A stretch of DNA of 64,000 bases, from positions 1 through 64,000 of the forward strand of contig DATMAG010000054.1 in NCBI GenBank assembly GCA_035560235.1, given 5' to 3'. This DNA is from DASRDU01 sp035560235. GTDB lineage: Bacteria; Acidobacteriota; Blastocatellia; RBC074. The notes beneath the pieces are model-generated. The model was not told the DNA's origin. It did not search any database and saw only the letters and a program-made list of their open reading frames with translations. The translations under genes were made by a program, and so were the position numbers. This document shows positions 47,301 through 55,307 of this stretch, piece by piece (the stretch's first letter is position 1; each line of letters starts with the position of its first letter).

Positions 47301-47555
47301 TCCGTTGTTGACAGTCTTCCACAAGCCGCCGGTCGCCGTGGCGACGTAAAAGATGGCGGGGTTCTTCTCAAAGACGGCGAAATCGTCAATGCGGCCACCG
47401 GCAGAGGCCGGGCCGATTTCACGAAAGCGCAGCCCGTCGAAAGGGGCAGCTGGTTTCTTCGATCCGTTCTGGCCGAAGCTGCTGAAGCTGAGGCCGACAA
47501 GCAGCAGCGCAAGGGTTGAGAACCAGATAATCTGAATGCGGCGACTGGGGTTCAT
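44388..47555 (-). CDS. secreted BNR/sortilin-type beta-propeller protein
   Basis: The protein has about 1055 residues with a signal peptide (IIWFSTLALLLVGLSFSSFG). The N-terminal two thirds consist of BNR/Asp-box repeats of sortilin and glycosidase-like propellers: NGTTFEPVF, STDGGKTWKNMGLAE, TTDGGQTWTNVLQTDENTG, STDAGKTWTKLTKGLPEG, SEDAGATWTKMSDT, STDRGHSWKAISPD, SRDDGANWKNVTAKVPGLPP, LDRGKSWTRV and others. The last 350 residues form a beta domain and a helical part (MHRKLNEAIASVTMLNEQVT). Such 'WD40/YVTN/BNR-like' proteins are widespread in Acidobacteriota; function is unknown, perhaps glycan binding. GGAGG lies 4 nt before ATG 47558 and 7 nt before ATG 47555; the latter is chosen. Confidence 0.92.
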   Translation of the reverse strand: MNPSRRIQIIWFSTLALLLVGLSFSSFGQNGSKKPAAPFDGLRFREIGPASAGGRIDDFAVFEKNPAIFYVATATGGLWKTVNNGTTFEPVFDDQPTSSIGDVAIAPNDPNLVWVGTGENNNRQSSSWGDGVYKSTDGGKTWKNMGLAESKQIARIIVDPADYDVVYVAALGSLWGPGGQRGVFKTTDGGQTWTNVLQTDENTGATELVMDPANNKVLYAATYQRRRATWGFNGGGPGSAIYKSTDAGKTWTKLTKGLPEGPLGRIGLDVYRKDPNIVYARIEHAKQGGVYRSEDAGATWTKMSDTNPRPMYFSQIRIDPNDDHRIYVLGVQLHYSDDYGKTFKADGARKIHVDFHAMWIDPNNSNHTMIGGDGGVGISYDRSKTYVWLSNMPIGQFYHVAYDMRSPYLVCGGLQDNNTWCGPSAVRNVDGIGNDDWFVISGGDGFVAQIDPGDHRILYAESQDGRMSRIDLVTNERKTIRPEPPAGEKPYRWNWDTPILISPHNPATIFVAANRVFKSTDRGHSWKAISPDLTTNTDRETLELMGVKGKDITLAKHDGVSSYGNLVTFAESPKKAGLYYAGSDDGVLSVSRDDGANWKNVTAKVPGLPPNTYVSRVAPSRFDEATVYATFDGHRLNEFGTYVYVSTDYGETWRSIVSNLPKGQIARTITEDLKNPDVLYLGTESGLFVTLDRGKSWTRVKANLPTVPVYEITLHPRDNAMLLATHGRSVWILDDLTPFQQFAKAQSADAFLFETRPATQRRPSSERMREFEGDMKFLGKNPDEGATFTYHLKAAAKNLSLKVTDQNGAVVREYSGDKVKGKTEAGFNSVVWDLRVEPLPPLPGQQQGGGFFGGGSQGPYVLPGTYKVTLTVDGREAGAGTFTVQGDPEIQIADADRRKLYEASMSLHQMHRKLNEAIASVTMLNEQVTMLEKMAKENPNLPTSIKSAIEDFAKKLNPVKMKFGIGIGPEVFASGDFSRLENIRFQLPGLKSGVMASTSLPTETQTRMMGEMQTKLNQAIDEANALISGLPALYKQMSESSVYPSMQKPVQTISK

Positions 47556-47798
47556 CATTTTTCCTCCGACAATCATCCACCAGGCCACACGAAGAAACGA
47601 AAAGGTGCTTTATCTTCGGGTCTCTTCGTGCAGTTTCGTGGATGAGATTTCACAGCTGTTAACGAAGCTCATGACAAGCCGACGGGCCTGTGGAAGACTT
47701 TTCTCCGTTTGTAATGCTTGTCTCTTCAGCGGAATGATGGCGAGCGTCTTTTATCTCATCAGCGCGCAGAGTTCAACTCCGGGCCGGTCTGAGCCCGC

Positions 47799-49430
47799 TC
47801 ACTTCGCGGTATTTTCAACGGTTTCGCGCACGGGCTGGTAAAGAATGTAAAGCGGCTTTTTGTTTACCCAGACTGCCCTGAGCCACGCGGGCGCGGTTTT
47901 GGGATCGCCGAGCGGTTTGAGTTCCTTCCGATCCCTGATTTCACGGCTGCTGATGGCCAGGTAATCGAACCGATTGTTCGCAGCCCAGGCGCGCAGTTCA
48001 TCAATTGATTTCACTTTTGGAATGAACACCCACTCCTGACGAGTCAGGTAGGCCAGATGCGGTTTGCGCGACACGATCTTCAGCGAATGTGGCGGCGCGT
48101 TTGTGCTGATGATGTAATCGCGCGCGCTGAGTACTTCCAGCGGATGACTGGCCAGAAACTCCTGCGTGCTGGTCTTTGCAATCGTCAGTGACGTCACCCA
48201 CATCGCCAGCACCAGCGCGACCGGAACGAGCGCGAATGCCCGATGCGCCAGCCAGCCGCGTTTGCGCGCCAGTTCGAGCAGCCGGAACGCGGCATAAACC
48301 GCCAGCCCTGAATAGAGCACCTGAATGAAGAAGTAGTAGCGTGTCTCCCAGTGATTCAGGCCCATCAGCAGGAAGTAAATTGCACCCGCCAGCAGCAGGA
48401 GCAACACAGCCTTTGATCGTCGCTCAATTGCCGCGAGCAGAAAACCGGCAAGAGCGAACCAGCCGGTCAACTGACTGACCAGATCAGTGGTGATCGTGAG
48501 TTTCAGGCTTTCCCACAGGTTGACCGGATAGTAAGTGACGATTCGCAGCGGATCGTACAGAAAGACCTCACCGAACGAGTGAAAATACTTCGCCAGTTCG
48601 CGCGTGCCGTCCTGATTGGTCTTGCCGCCGACCAGATCGCCATAGAAGACGGTGGCAATGTTCAGGTAGTTGGTGTTGTAAAACGGCGAGCCGCGATGCT
48701 GCCAGTTCACGTACAGCCAGGGCGAAACCGTGACGAAAAAAACAACGAGCAGCAGCGCGGAAAGAACAATCCGTTCACGCCACGCGCAGTCGAAAAGGTT
48801 CAGCGCCAGAATGCCGCACAAAAACACCGCAGGCAGAAAGACGCTGTTGTAGCGCGTCAGCCACGCAATCCCTGTAACCAGTCCGGTCAGCGCCACGCGT
48901 GTGCGAACGCTGAAGCGTTTGCTCAGAAACAGGGCAATCGCCGCCAGAATCAGCAGCAGGGAAAACATATCGGTCGTCGCACAGATGGCAAACTGCGGGA
49001 ACTCGCCGCCGACCATCACCAGCAGGGCCGCGCCAATGCCGATGCGGTAACCGAACAGGCGCGCGAAGATCAGGTAAGCGAGCCAGACCACCAGCGTCGC
49101 GCTGAGGATTGAAATCCACTTGCCCGCAATGAACAGGTCGCCGGTCAGCTTTCCGGTGAGCGCCAGCAGCGTGGGATAGCCCGGCCCCTGAAACGGATTT
49201 TCGGGAAACCGTCCCGCCGCCACGCGTTCAGCATCCGGCGCGTAGTAATGATAAAAGTCAGTCTCGGTCGCGTAGGTTCCGAAGGGATGTGAACGGGACA
49301 GAAGAGCGAGCGTGAGAAAGTAAGCCAGACAAAGCAGCAAAGGCAGCAGCAGATGAAGTCCGGGAACAGAAGTCGGCAGAGTGAAGATTGAAGAGCGGCT
49401 GGTCAAAGCCGCTCTGAACTGAGCTGTCAT
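47799..49430 (-). CDS. GT39-family membrane glycosyltransferase (ArnT/PMT-like)
   Basis: This integral membrane protein of 543 residues has about ten hydrophobic segments. After TM1 (LLLPLLLCLAYFLTLALLSR) the first periplasmic loop has acidic residues and an aromatic run, TYATETDFYHYYAPDAERVA, like the DxD/DE motif of polyprenol-phosphate-sugar-dependent GT39 enzymes. FAICATTDMFSLLLILAAIA, TRYNSVFLPAVFLCGILALN and WETRYYFFIQVLYSGLAVYA follow. A soluble C-terminal domain (IVSRKPHLAYLTRQEW) is present. It probably transfers a lipid-linked sugar to protein or lipid A. The ATG at 49430 directly follows the crotonase stop (TGAAATG), so they are coupled. The longer frame overlapping the crotonase is rejected. 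Confidence 0.87.
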   Translation of the reverse strand: MTAQFRAALTSRSSIFTLPTSVPGLHLLLPLLLCLAYFLTLALLSRSHPFGTYATETDFYHYYAPDAERVAAGRFPENPFQGPGYPTLLALTGKLTGDLFIAGKWISILSATLVVWLAYLIFARLFGYRIGIGAALLVMVGGEFPQFAICATTDMFSLLLILAAIALFLSKRFSVRTRVALTGLVTGIAWLTRYNSVFLPAVFLCGILALNLFDCAWRERIVLSALLLVVFFVTVSPWLYVNWQHRGSPFYNTNYLNIATVFYGDLVGGKTNQDGTRELAKYFHSFGEVFLYDPLRIVTYYPVNLWESLKLTITTDLVSQLTGWFALAGFLLAAIERRSKAVLLLLLAGAIYFLLMGLNHWETRYYFFIQVLYSGLAVYAAFRLLELARKRGWLAHRAFALVPVALVLAMWVTSLTIAKTSTQEFLASHPLEVLSARDYIISTNAPPHSLKIVSRKPHLAYLTRQEWVFIPKVKSIDELRAWAANNRFDYLAISSREIRDRKELKPLGDPKTAPAWLRAVWVNKKPLYILYQPVRETVENTAK

Positions 49431-49431
49431 T

Positions 49432-50049
49432 TCAGATTCCGATGCTTTCAGCAAAAAGGCAGGCGCGTTCGAGCGCATCCTCACAGATTTCATTGATCAG
49501 GCCGATGCGGTGCGCTTCCGGCGCGGCAATGCGGTCGCCGGTCAGCAGCAGCCGCAGCGCAGTGGTTCTGCCGATCAGGCGCGGCAGTCGCACTGTGCCG
49601 CCCCAGCCCGTGATGATGCCGCGTTTCGCGCCCGGATGAGCAAACGTCGAGCACGGAGTCGCAAAGCGCAGATCGCAGGCCAGCGCCAGATCAAGCCCTC
49701 CGCCCATGCAATGCCCGTCAATTGCGGCAATCGTAACGGCATCTGCGGGTGACTGACGCCTGAGCAGATTCAGAATCGCCTGACCACGCCGGGAAAACTC
49801 AAGGGCTGTGACCGGATCAACCTGAGCAATTTCGTTGAGATCAGCACCCGCCGAAAAAATCCCGCCCGCTCCGGTCACAATGATGGCGCGAATATTCTGG
49901 CAGTTTCGCAGCCTCCTCACGGCAGCGGCCAGTTCATTCATTGTCGCCTGAGACAGGAGATTCATCTGCGCTGCGCAATTGAGCGTGATGATCGCGTAAT
50001 GCTGGCGTTCTGTAACGAGCAGCCGGATTGAGTGGTCGGAATCAGACAC
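49432..50049 (-). CDS. enoyl-CoA hydratase/isomerase-family protein, C-terminally short
   Basis: This crotonase-fold protein has about 205 residues from the GTG at 50049 (a GTG at 50097 is possible). It has YAIITLNCAAQMNLLSQATM, IIVTGAGGIFSAGADLNEIA (oxyanion-hole region), AAIDGHCMGGGLDLALACDL and a GTVRLPRLIG region. The first catalytic Glu of true hydratases (F-x-Q-P-E) is replaced in FAHPGAKRGIITGW, so hydratase activity is doubtful. The protein stops at FAESIGI, about 50 residues before the usual C-terminal helices that complete the active site of the neighbour in the trimer. It may be an altered crotonase or a decaying gene. It follows the mutase small subunit and precedes the GT39 gene. 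Confidence 0.8.
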   Translation of the reverse strand: MSDSDHSIRLLVTERQHYAIITLNCAAQMNLLSQATMNELAAAVRRLRNCQNIRAIIVTGAGGIFSAGADLNEIAQVDPVTALEFSRRGQAILNLLRRQSPADAVTIAAIDGHCMGGGLDLALACDLRFATPCSTFAHPGAKRGIITGWGGTVRLPRLIGRTTALRLLLTGDRIAAPEAHRIGLINEICEDALERACLFAESIGI

Positions 50050-50089
50050 AGGCAAAATGAGGCAGCACAGACAAGACCAATGGCCTTGT

Positions 50090-50494
50090 TTACCCACGCG
50101 GTCTGACGTTTTCGCGGATGAATCTGATGATCTCTTCAGTCGAAGTGCCAGGCAGAAAGACTTCAGCGACTCCGGCCTCCTTCAGCTTCGGAATATCGTC
50201 TTCAGGAATGATGCCGCCGCCAAAGAGCAGCACATCATCCATTCCGCGTTCAGTCATAAGCTGCCGGACGCGGGGGAAGATCGTCATATGCGCGCCTGAG
50301 AGAATCGAAAGCCCGATGATCTGCACGTCTTCCTGCAACGCGGCATTGGCGATCTGTTCCGGCGTCTGACGCAGGCCGGTGTAAATCACTTCCATTCCCG
50401 CATCACGCAGCGCACGGGCGATGACCTTGACTCCCCGGTCGTGACCATCAAGACCGGGCTTGGCGAGCAGCACTCTGATTTTTTCTTCAGCCAT
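50090..50494 (-). CDS. methylmalonyl-CoA mutase, cobalamin-binding small subunit
   Basis: This 134-residue B12-binding domain protein is the separate C-terminal part of an adenosylcobalamin mutase. It has IRVLLAKPGLDGHDRGVKVI with the DxHxxG lower-ligand His, YTGLRQTPEQIANAALQEDV, IIGLSILSGAHMTIFPRVRQ, and the C-terminal LLFGGGIIPEDDIPKLKEAG and VFLPGTSTEEIIRFI. It should pair with the catalytic subunit at 53478-55178, which lacks this domain. Two M16 peptidase genes lie between them, an unusual order. It is one gene upstream of the short crotonase. Confidence 0.95.
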   Translation of the reverse strand: MAEEKIRVLLAKPGLDGHDRGVKVIARALRDAGMEVIYTGLRQTPEQIANAALQEDVQIIGLSILSGAHMTIFPRVRQLMTERGMDDVLLFGGGIIPEDDIPKLKEAGVAEVFLPGTSTEEIIRFIRENVRPRG

Positions 50495-50512
50495 AAACGG
50501 GTCGTTGTGAAA

Positions 50513-52036
50513 TCAGCGCGAGGATTTCACCGGTTTGCCCTCGGTGTCGAAAGTTTCGACCGGGCCGTATTGTTTCATGATCTCAGCGATCTTTCGCGCA
50601 TCGCCGACTGCGATGATTTGCAGTCTGTCCGGATCGAGATACTTTTGCGCCACGCGCTGAACGTCTTCGGGCGTGACTGCAGCGATTTTCTGCGGATAAG
50701 TGTCCCAGTAATCGGCGGGCAGGTCGTAGAGTTTCTGAGTGATCGCGTTCTGGAGAACCGATTGCGGGAATTCAAGCTGCAGCGCCCAGCCGCCGATAAT
50801 CGTGCGCCGCGCGCGTTCGAATTCATCAGCCGGAACCTTCTCTTCGCGGATGCGCCTGATTTCGTGAAGCAGTTCGTCCATCGAACCTTTGGTCACGTCG
50901 GTGCGCACTTCGGTGTTGGCCTGAAACGCGCCGCGATATTTGAACGACGAGACATTGCTGTAAGCGCCGTAGGTGTAGCCCTTGTCCTCGCGCAGATTGA
51001 GAAAGAGCCTCGCGCTCGCGCCGCCACCGAGAACCTGATTCATCATCTCGAGCGCAAAGTAATCCGGATCGGTACGCTCGATTGAGGGCGCGCCGATAAG
51101 CAGATTGGTCTGGACTGAATTCGGGCGATCAACCAGATAAACCCGGGTCGCGCCCGGATCAGCGACTTTGGGAATGCTGACTGGCGGCACTTCACCGCGC
51201 TGCCACGACCCGAAATACTTTTCGAGCCGGGCAGTGACCTCTGCCGGTTTTACGTCGCCGACGATGGCGAAGATGGCGTTGTTCGGTTTGTAGTGCGCTG
51301 CGTGAAAGGCTCTGAGCGTTTCAGGCGTGATGCGCTGAATCTGTTCAGCCGTCAGCGCCAGACGCGCGCCGGGATGTGCGCCATACAGCGCCTTATTGAA
51401 CATCTCAAAAGCGAGAAAGCCTGCCTGCGAACGTTGCAGCCGAATCGAAGCGGTGTTGCGCGCCTTGAGCTTGTTGAATTCGTCGGCAGGGAAGGCAGGA
51501 TTCAGCAGCACATCGGCAAAGAGGTCGAAGATCTGATCGAGATTGTCGGTCAGTCCTGAAGCCGAAACCACGCTGGTGATGGAACTCAGCCCGGAACTGG
51601 CCGAGAGCGTTGCGCCAAGCTGATCGATCTGCTCGGCGATCTTTCTGCTGTTGCGCGTCTTTGTCCCTTCGCGGAGCATCGTGGCCGTGTATTGCGCGAC
51701 TCCGATCTGATCGTCGCTGTTGGCCATGCCGCCGCTCAGAATCACCATCTGCATGGTGAAGGTCGGCAGCTTGTGATCTTCGAGGACCAGAACCTGGAGG
51801 CCGTTGGCGAGCTTTGTCTCCCGGGGTCTGGGCAGTCTGACTTTGAGAATCTCCCGGTTGACCGGTGCGCGGCCCTTGATTACTGCGCCCTTGATGGACG
51901 GGCGCGGCTGCTGTGCGTTCTGCGCCAGAGCCACAGCGGCAGTCAGCGCGACGAGCAGCGCTGAAATCAGCGCGCGATTGAATGATGTAATTGTGTCTTT
52001 CATCTGTGGCATGTCCGATTTTTCCGAATAAGTCAC
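50513..52036 (-). CDS. M16-family peptidase-like protein, non-catalytic partner
   Basis: The protein has 507 residues with a signal peptide (ALISALLVALTAAVALAQ). It has the two-lobed M16 (pitrilysin/processing-peptidase) fold: KLANGLQVLVLEDHKLPTFT, GGMANSDDQIGVAQYTATML, KPNNAIFAIVGDVKPAEVTA, NLREDKGYTYGAYSNVSSFK and VPADEFERARRTIIGGWALQ. The zinc-binding HxxEH is absent at the expected site, so it is likely the substrate-binding half of a heterodimer with the HLFEH-bearing protein next to it. The GTG start overlaps the upstream M16 stop (GTGA). It is transcribed with mutase genes on both sides, which suggests co-expression. Confidence 0.92.
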   Translation of the reverse strand: MTYSEKSDMPQMKDTITSFNRALISALLVALTAAVALAQNAQQPRPSIKGAVIKGRAPVNREILKVRLPRPRETKLANGLQVLVLEDHKLPTFTMQMVILSGGMANSDDQIGVAQYTATMLREGTKTRNSRKIAEQIDQLGATLSASSGLSSITSVVSASGLTDNLDQIFDLFADVLLNPAFPADEFNKLKARNTASIRLQRSQAGFLAFEMFNKALYGAHPGARLALTAEQIQRITPETLRAFHAAHYKPNNAIFAIVGDVKPAEVTARLEKYFGSWQRGEVPPVSIPKVADPGATRVYLVDRPNSVQTNLLIGAPSIERTDPDYFALEMMNQVLGGGASARLFLNLREDKGYTYGAYSNVSSFKYRGAFQANTEVRTDVTKGSMDELLHEIRRIREEKVPADEFERARRTIIGGWALQLEFPQSVLQNAITQKLYDLPADYWDTYPQKIAAVTPEDVQRVAQKYLDPDRLQIIAVGDARKIAEIMKQYGPVETFDTEGKPVKSSR

Positions 52037-53439
52037 TGCCTGCCTGAGGCGCCGGTTGCCGCAGCCGTTCTGGATTTCGGCAGCGCGAGTCCGACGGTGC
52101 GCTTTTCGGGCCGCAGATATTTCTGCGCCACGCGCTGCACGTCTTCCTTCGTCACAGCCATCAGCTTTTTGAGTCGCGTATTGACGAGGTTCGGATCGTT
52201 ATAAACGACTGCCGCTTCGACCAGGCTGATTGCCAGGCCGAGCGAACTCTGGCGCGAACTGATGGCGCTGCGTCTGGCGAACTGACGGGCTTTTTCCAGT
52301 TCCCAGTCGGCAACGGGTTCACGCTGCAGGCGGGCAATCTCCTCCTCAATCACGGCCTCAACGTCTTCGGGTTTCTTGTCAGGGGCGATGGTGGCGCTGA
52401 TGGTGAATGCTCCGGGGCCGCGCCGCGAGTTGGCGAAGCTCGAAGCCGAAAGCGCAAGCTGACGCTCCCTGACCAGCTTCTGATAGAGCCGCGAACTCTG
52501 GCCGCTGCCAAGCACTGTGGCCAGCACCTGAAGCGCATAAGCATCAGGCGTGTTGCCAGTCACACCCTTGTAGCCGATGTTGAGCAGTGCGAGTTGTGCC
52601 AGATTGTCATCAATCGTGAAGCGGCGTTCGCCCTGCTGCTCCGGTTCGGTCACATCAACTTTCGGAGGCGCGGGTTGTGACGGAATGGACTCGAAATACC
52701 TTCTGATTTTTGTGAGCGCCGCTGCCGGATTGAAATCGCCGACGAGCGCGAGCGTCGCGTTGTTCGGCGCGTAATAGATGCGGAAGAACTCCTTCACATC
52801 CTCAACGCTCGCCGCGTTCAGATCGTCCATCGAGCCGATGACCGAATGCTTGTAATTGAAGTTGTCGTACATCGTCTCATTGAACTTTTCACGAAAGACG
52901 CCATAGGGCTGATTGTCCAGGCCGAGCCGTCGTTCCTCCTGCACCGCATTGCGCTGGTTGTCGAGGTTCTCCTTCGAGATGTCGAGGCCGCGCATGCGGT
53001 CGGCTTCGAGAAAGAGCATGAGATCGAGCTGATTGGCCGGCAGAGTTTCAAAATAGAGCGTGCGTTCTTCACTGGTTGTGCCGTTCATCTGCCCGCCATT
53101 GGTGTCAATCAGGATAAAGTGTTCACTCTTGCCGACATTTTCAGAACCCTGAAACATCATGTGTTCGAACAGATGCGCAAAGCCTGTGCGGCCCTGGCGT
53201 TCGTTGCGCGAGCCAACATCGTAAATGAGCGCGAGCGAGATGACCGGCGCGCTGTGATCTTCGACCAGAAAGATGCGCAGCCCGTTCTTCAGTTTTGTTT
53301 CCTGAAACCTGACGGGTTTGAGCGAAGTTGCGGCAGTCGCAATCCGCCTGCTCTGTCGGGGCTTGCTCTGAGCAAAGGCTGAAGCGCCGGGAAGCGTGAG
53401 CACAGCGCTGAGCAGCAGGCAGGAGATACGGTTGAGCAT
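52033..53439 (-). CDS. secreted M16-family zinc peptidase (catalytic subunit)
   Basis: The protein has 468 residues with signal peptide LSAVLTLPGASAFAQ. The M16 core is intact: TGFAHLFEHMMFQGSENVG has the inverse zinc motif HxxEH, and the downstream ELDLMLFLEADRM-type helix has the third metal Glu. Also seen are ENLDNQRNAVQEERRLG, APNNATLALVGDFNPAAALT, RLYQKLVRERQLALSASSFA and EIARLQREPVADWELEKARQ. It probably forms a periplasmic peptidase with the neighbouring inactive partner. The ATG at 53439 has AAAGGA upstream and is chosen over a frame open to 53529. It lies 38 nt after the mutase large-subunit stop. Confidence 0.94.
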   Translation of the reverse strand: MLNRISCLLLSAVLTLPGASAFAQSKPRQSRRIATAATSLKPVRFQETKLKNGLRIFLVEDHSAPVISLALIYDVGSRNERQGRTGFAHLFEHMMFQGSENVGKSEHFILIDTNGGQMNGTTSEERTLYFETLPANQLDLMLFLEADRMRGLDISKENLDNQRNAVQEERRLGLDNQPYGVFREKFNETMYDNFNYKHSVIGSMDDLNAASVEDVKEFFRIYYAPNNATLALVGDFNPAAALTKIRRYFESIPSQPAPPKVDVTEPEQQGERRFTIDDNLAQLALLNIGYKGVTGNTPDAYALQVLATVLGSGQSSRLYQKLVRERQLALSASSFANSRRGPGAFTISATIAPDKKPEDVEAVIEEEIARLQREPVADWELEKARQFARRSAISSRQSSLGLAISLVEAAVVYNDPNLVNTRLKKLMAVTKEDVQRVAQKYLRPEKRTVGLALPKSRTAAATGASGRQ

Positions 53440-53477
53440 AAACGGATTCCTTTCGATCCTGACCAGTGGCTGATTCA

Positions 53478-55178
53478 CTAAAAGTCCGGCTCCTGATACT
53501 CGCCAAAGATCGGACGCAGCGCATCGCACATTTCACCGAGCGTGCAATCGGCGCGGGCGCATTCAATCAGCAGCGGCATCGTATTTTCACGCGGATCTTC
53601 AGCGCCGCGTCTGAGCGCATCGAGCGCACGCTGCGCCGCTGCGTTGTCGCGTTCAGCGCGCAGCCGCCTGAGTCTTTCGGCCTGAAGCTCAGCGACCGAT
53701 TCATCAATCTGCAGAATGTTCGGCTCGCCCAGGTCATCGCCTTCCATCTGATATTCGTTGACGCCAACGATGACTTTCTCGCCGCGCTCGACGGCTCTTT
53801 GATACTGATAAGCTGACTCATGAATTTCCCTTTGCGGAAAGCCCGCTTCAATCGCCTCGACCATTCCGCCCATCGCGTCAATCCGGCGGAAGTATTCCCA
53901 GGCTTCTTCTTCAAGTTCGGTCGTCAGCTTTTCGATGAAGTACGAACCGCCGAGCGGATCAACCGTATTAGTGACTCCGGTTTCGTGCGCGATGATCTGC
54001 TGCGTGCGCAGCGCAATCAGCGCCGCGCGTTCAGTCGGCAATGCCAGGGCTTCGTCATACCCGTCGCAGTGCAGCGACTGCGTGCCGCCAAGCACTGCCG
54101 CAAGCGCCTGAATCGCCACGCGAATGATGTTGTTGATCGGCTGCTGCACGGTCAGGCTGACACCGGCGGTCTGCGAATGAAAACGCAACTGCCACGAACG
54201 CGGATTGCGCGCGCCGAAGCGTTCCTTCATCACGCGATACCAGATGCGGCGCGCGGCGCGATACTTGGCAATCTCTTCAAAGAAATCGTTATGCGCGTTG
54301 AAAAAGAACGACAGGCGCGGTGCAAATTCGTCAACCTCGAGTCCGGCGCGAATGCCGTATTCGACATACTCTATGCCGTCGCGCAATGTGAAGGCGAGTT
54401 CCTGCGCGGCGGTCGCGCCCGCTTCGCGGATGTGATAGCCGGAGATCGAAATCGAATTCCACTTCGGCATTTCCTGCGCGCAGAACCTGAAGGTGTCGGT
54501 AATCAGCCGCATCGCCGGACGCGGCGGATAGATCCATTCCTTCTGTGCGATGTACTCTTTCAGAATGTCGTTCTGCAATGTGCCGCCGACATTGCGCCAC
54601 GCCGCGCCCTGCTTTTCCGCCGTTGCCAGAAAGAAGGCAAAGATCATCGAAGCCGGCGCATTGATCGTCATCGAAGTCGTCACCTGATCGAGCGGAATGC
54701 CGTCAAAGAGGACTTCCATATCCTGCCGCGATGAAATTGCCACGCCGCATTTGCCGACTTCACCTTCTGAAAACGGATGATCCGAGTCGTAACCCATCAG
54801 CGTCGGCAGATCGAAGGCCGTCGAAAGCCCCGTCTGCCCGTGTTCGAGCAGATACTTGAACCGCTGATTGGTGTCGAAGGCCGAACCGAAACCGGCGAAC
54901 TGTCGCATCGTCCAGACCTTTGCGCGATAGCCTGTCGGATGAATGCCGCGCGTGTAGGGCGGCTGGCCCGGAAAACCTATGTCATCGGTGAAGCTGATGC
55001 CTTCAAGATCGCGCGGCGTGTACAGGCGCTGAATCGGCTTGAGCGAAACGGTGGTGAATTCAGGTCGGCTTTCGGGAATTTTGCGAAGCGACGGCTCCAG
55101 ACATTTTTCTTCCCATTCCTGCTGCGCTTCGTCGAGCGGGCCGCTGATGACGCTGTCCGCGCTGTTGGAACTTTTCAT
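53478..55178 (-). CDS. methylmalonyl-CoA mutase large (catalytic) subunit
   Basis: This 566-residue mutase interconverts methylmalonyl-CoA and succinyl-CoA with adenosylcobalamin. It has FPGQPPYTRGIHPTGYRAKV, WTMRQFAGFGSAFDTNQRFK, LSTAFDLPTLMGYDSDHPFS, GTLQNDILKEYIAQKEWIYP, MPKWNSISISGYHIREAGAT, LRFHSQTAGVSLTVQQPINN, and VIDPLGGSYFIEKL-like NTVDPLGGSYFIEKLTTELE. The Tyr and Arg that set specificity for methylmalonyl-CoA in P. shermanii MutB appear conserved (TGY; PPRPAMRLI), which argues against isobutyryl-CoA mutase. It has no B12-binding domain; that is encoded at 50090. The ATG at 55178 has GGAG 8 nt upstream, and a sigma70 promoter lies just before it. Confidence 0.95.
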   Translation of the reverse strand: MKSSNSADSVISGPLDEAQQEWEEKCLEPSLRKIPESRPEFTTVSLKPIQRLYTPRDLEGISFTDDIGFPGQPPYTRGIHPTGYRAKVWTMRQFAGFGSAFDTNQRFKYLLEHGQTGLSTAFDLPTLMGYDSDHPFSEGEVGKCGVAISSRQDMEVLFDGIPLDQVTTSMTINAPASMIFAFFLATAEKQGAAWRNVGGTLQNDILKEYIAQKEWIYPPRPAMRLITDTFRFCAQEMPKWNSISISGYHIREAGATAAQELAFTLRDGIEYVEYGIRAGLEVDEFAPRLSFFFNAHNDFFEEIAKYRAARRIWYRVMKERFGARNPRSWQLRFHSQTAGVSLTVQQPINNIIRVAIQALAAVLGGTQSLHCDGYDEALALPTERAALIALRTQQIIAHETGVTNTVDPLGGSYFIEKLTTELEEEAWEYFRRIDAMGGMVEAIEAGFPQREIHESAYQYQRAVERGEKVIVGVNEYQMEGDDLGEPNILQIDESVAELQAERLRRLRAERDNAAAQRALDALRRGAEDPRENTMPLLIECARADCTLGEMCDALRPIFGEYQEPDF

Positions 55179-55240
55179 AACTCGCACTCCGTGTCGGCTT
55201 TGATCTGCAATGTGACTGATGAATCGGCTCCTGAATGGCA

Positions 55241-55270
55241 ATCATAGTTGAGCGTTGCTGAACTGGTCAA
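55241..55270 (-). promoter_or_regulatory. sigma70 promoter of the mutase operon
   Basis: On the minus strand TTGACC (55270-55265), an 18-nt spacer and TATGAT (55246-55241) precede the mutase ATG by about 63 nt. Confidence 0.68.
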
Positions 55271-55307
55271 CGCACGGCAGATGGCGACAGCCGCATGAAT
55301 ATTGCTG

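Noticed and set aside
53820..54734. 304-codon plus-strand frame opposite the mutase large subunit
   Set aside because: His/Arg-rich shadow with no motif; the sense mutase motifs are unambiguous.
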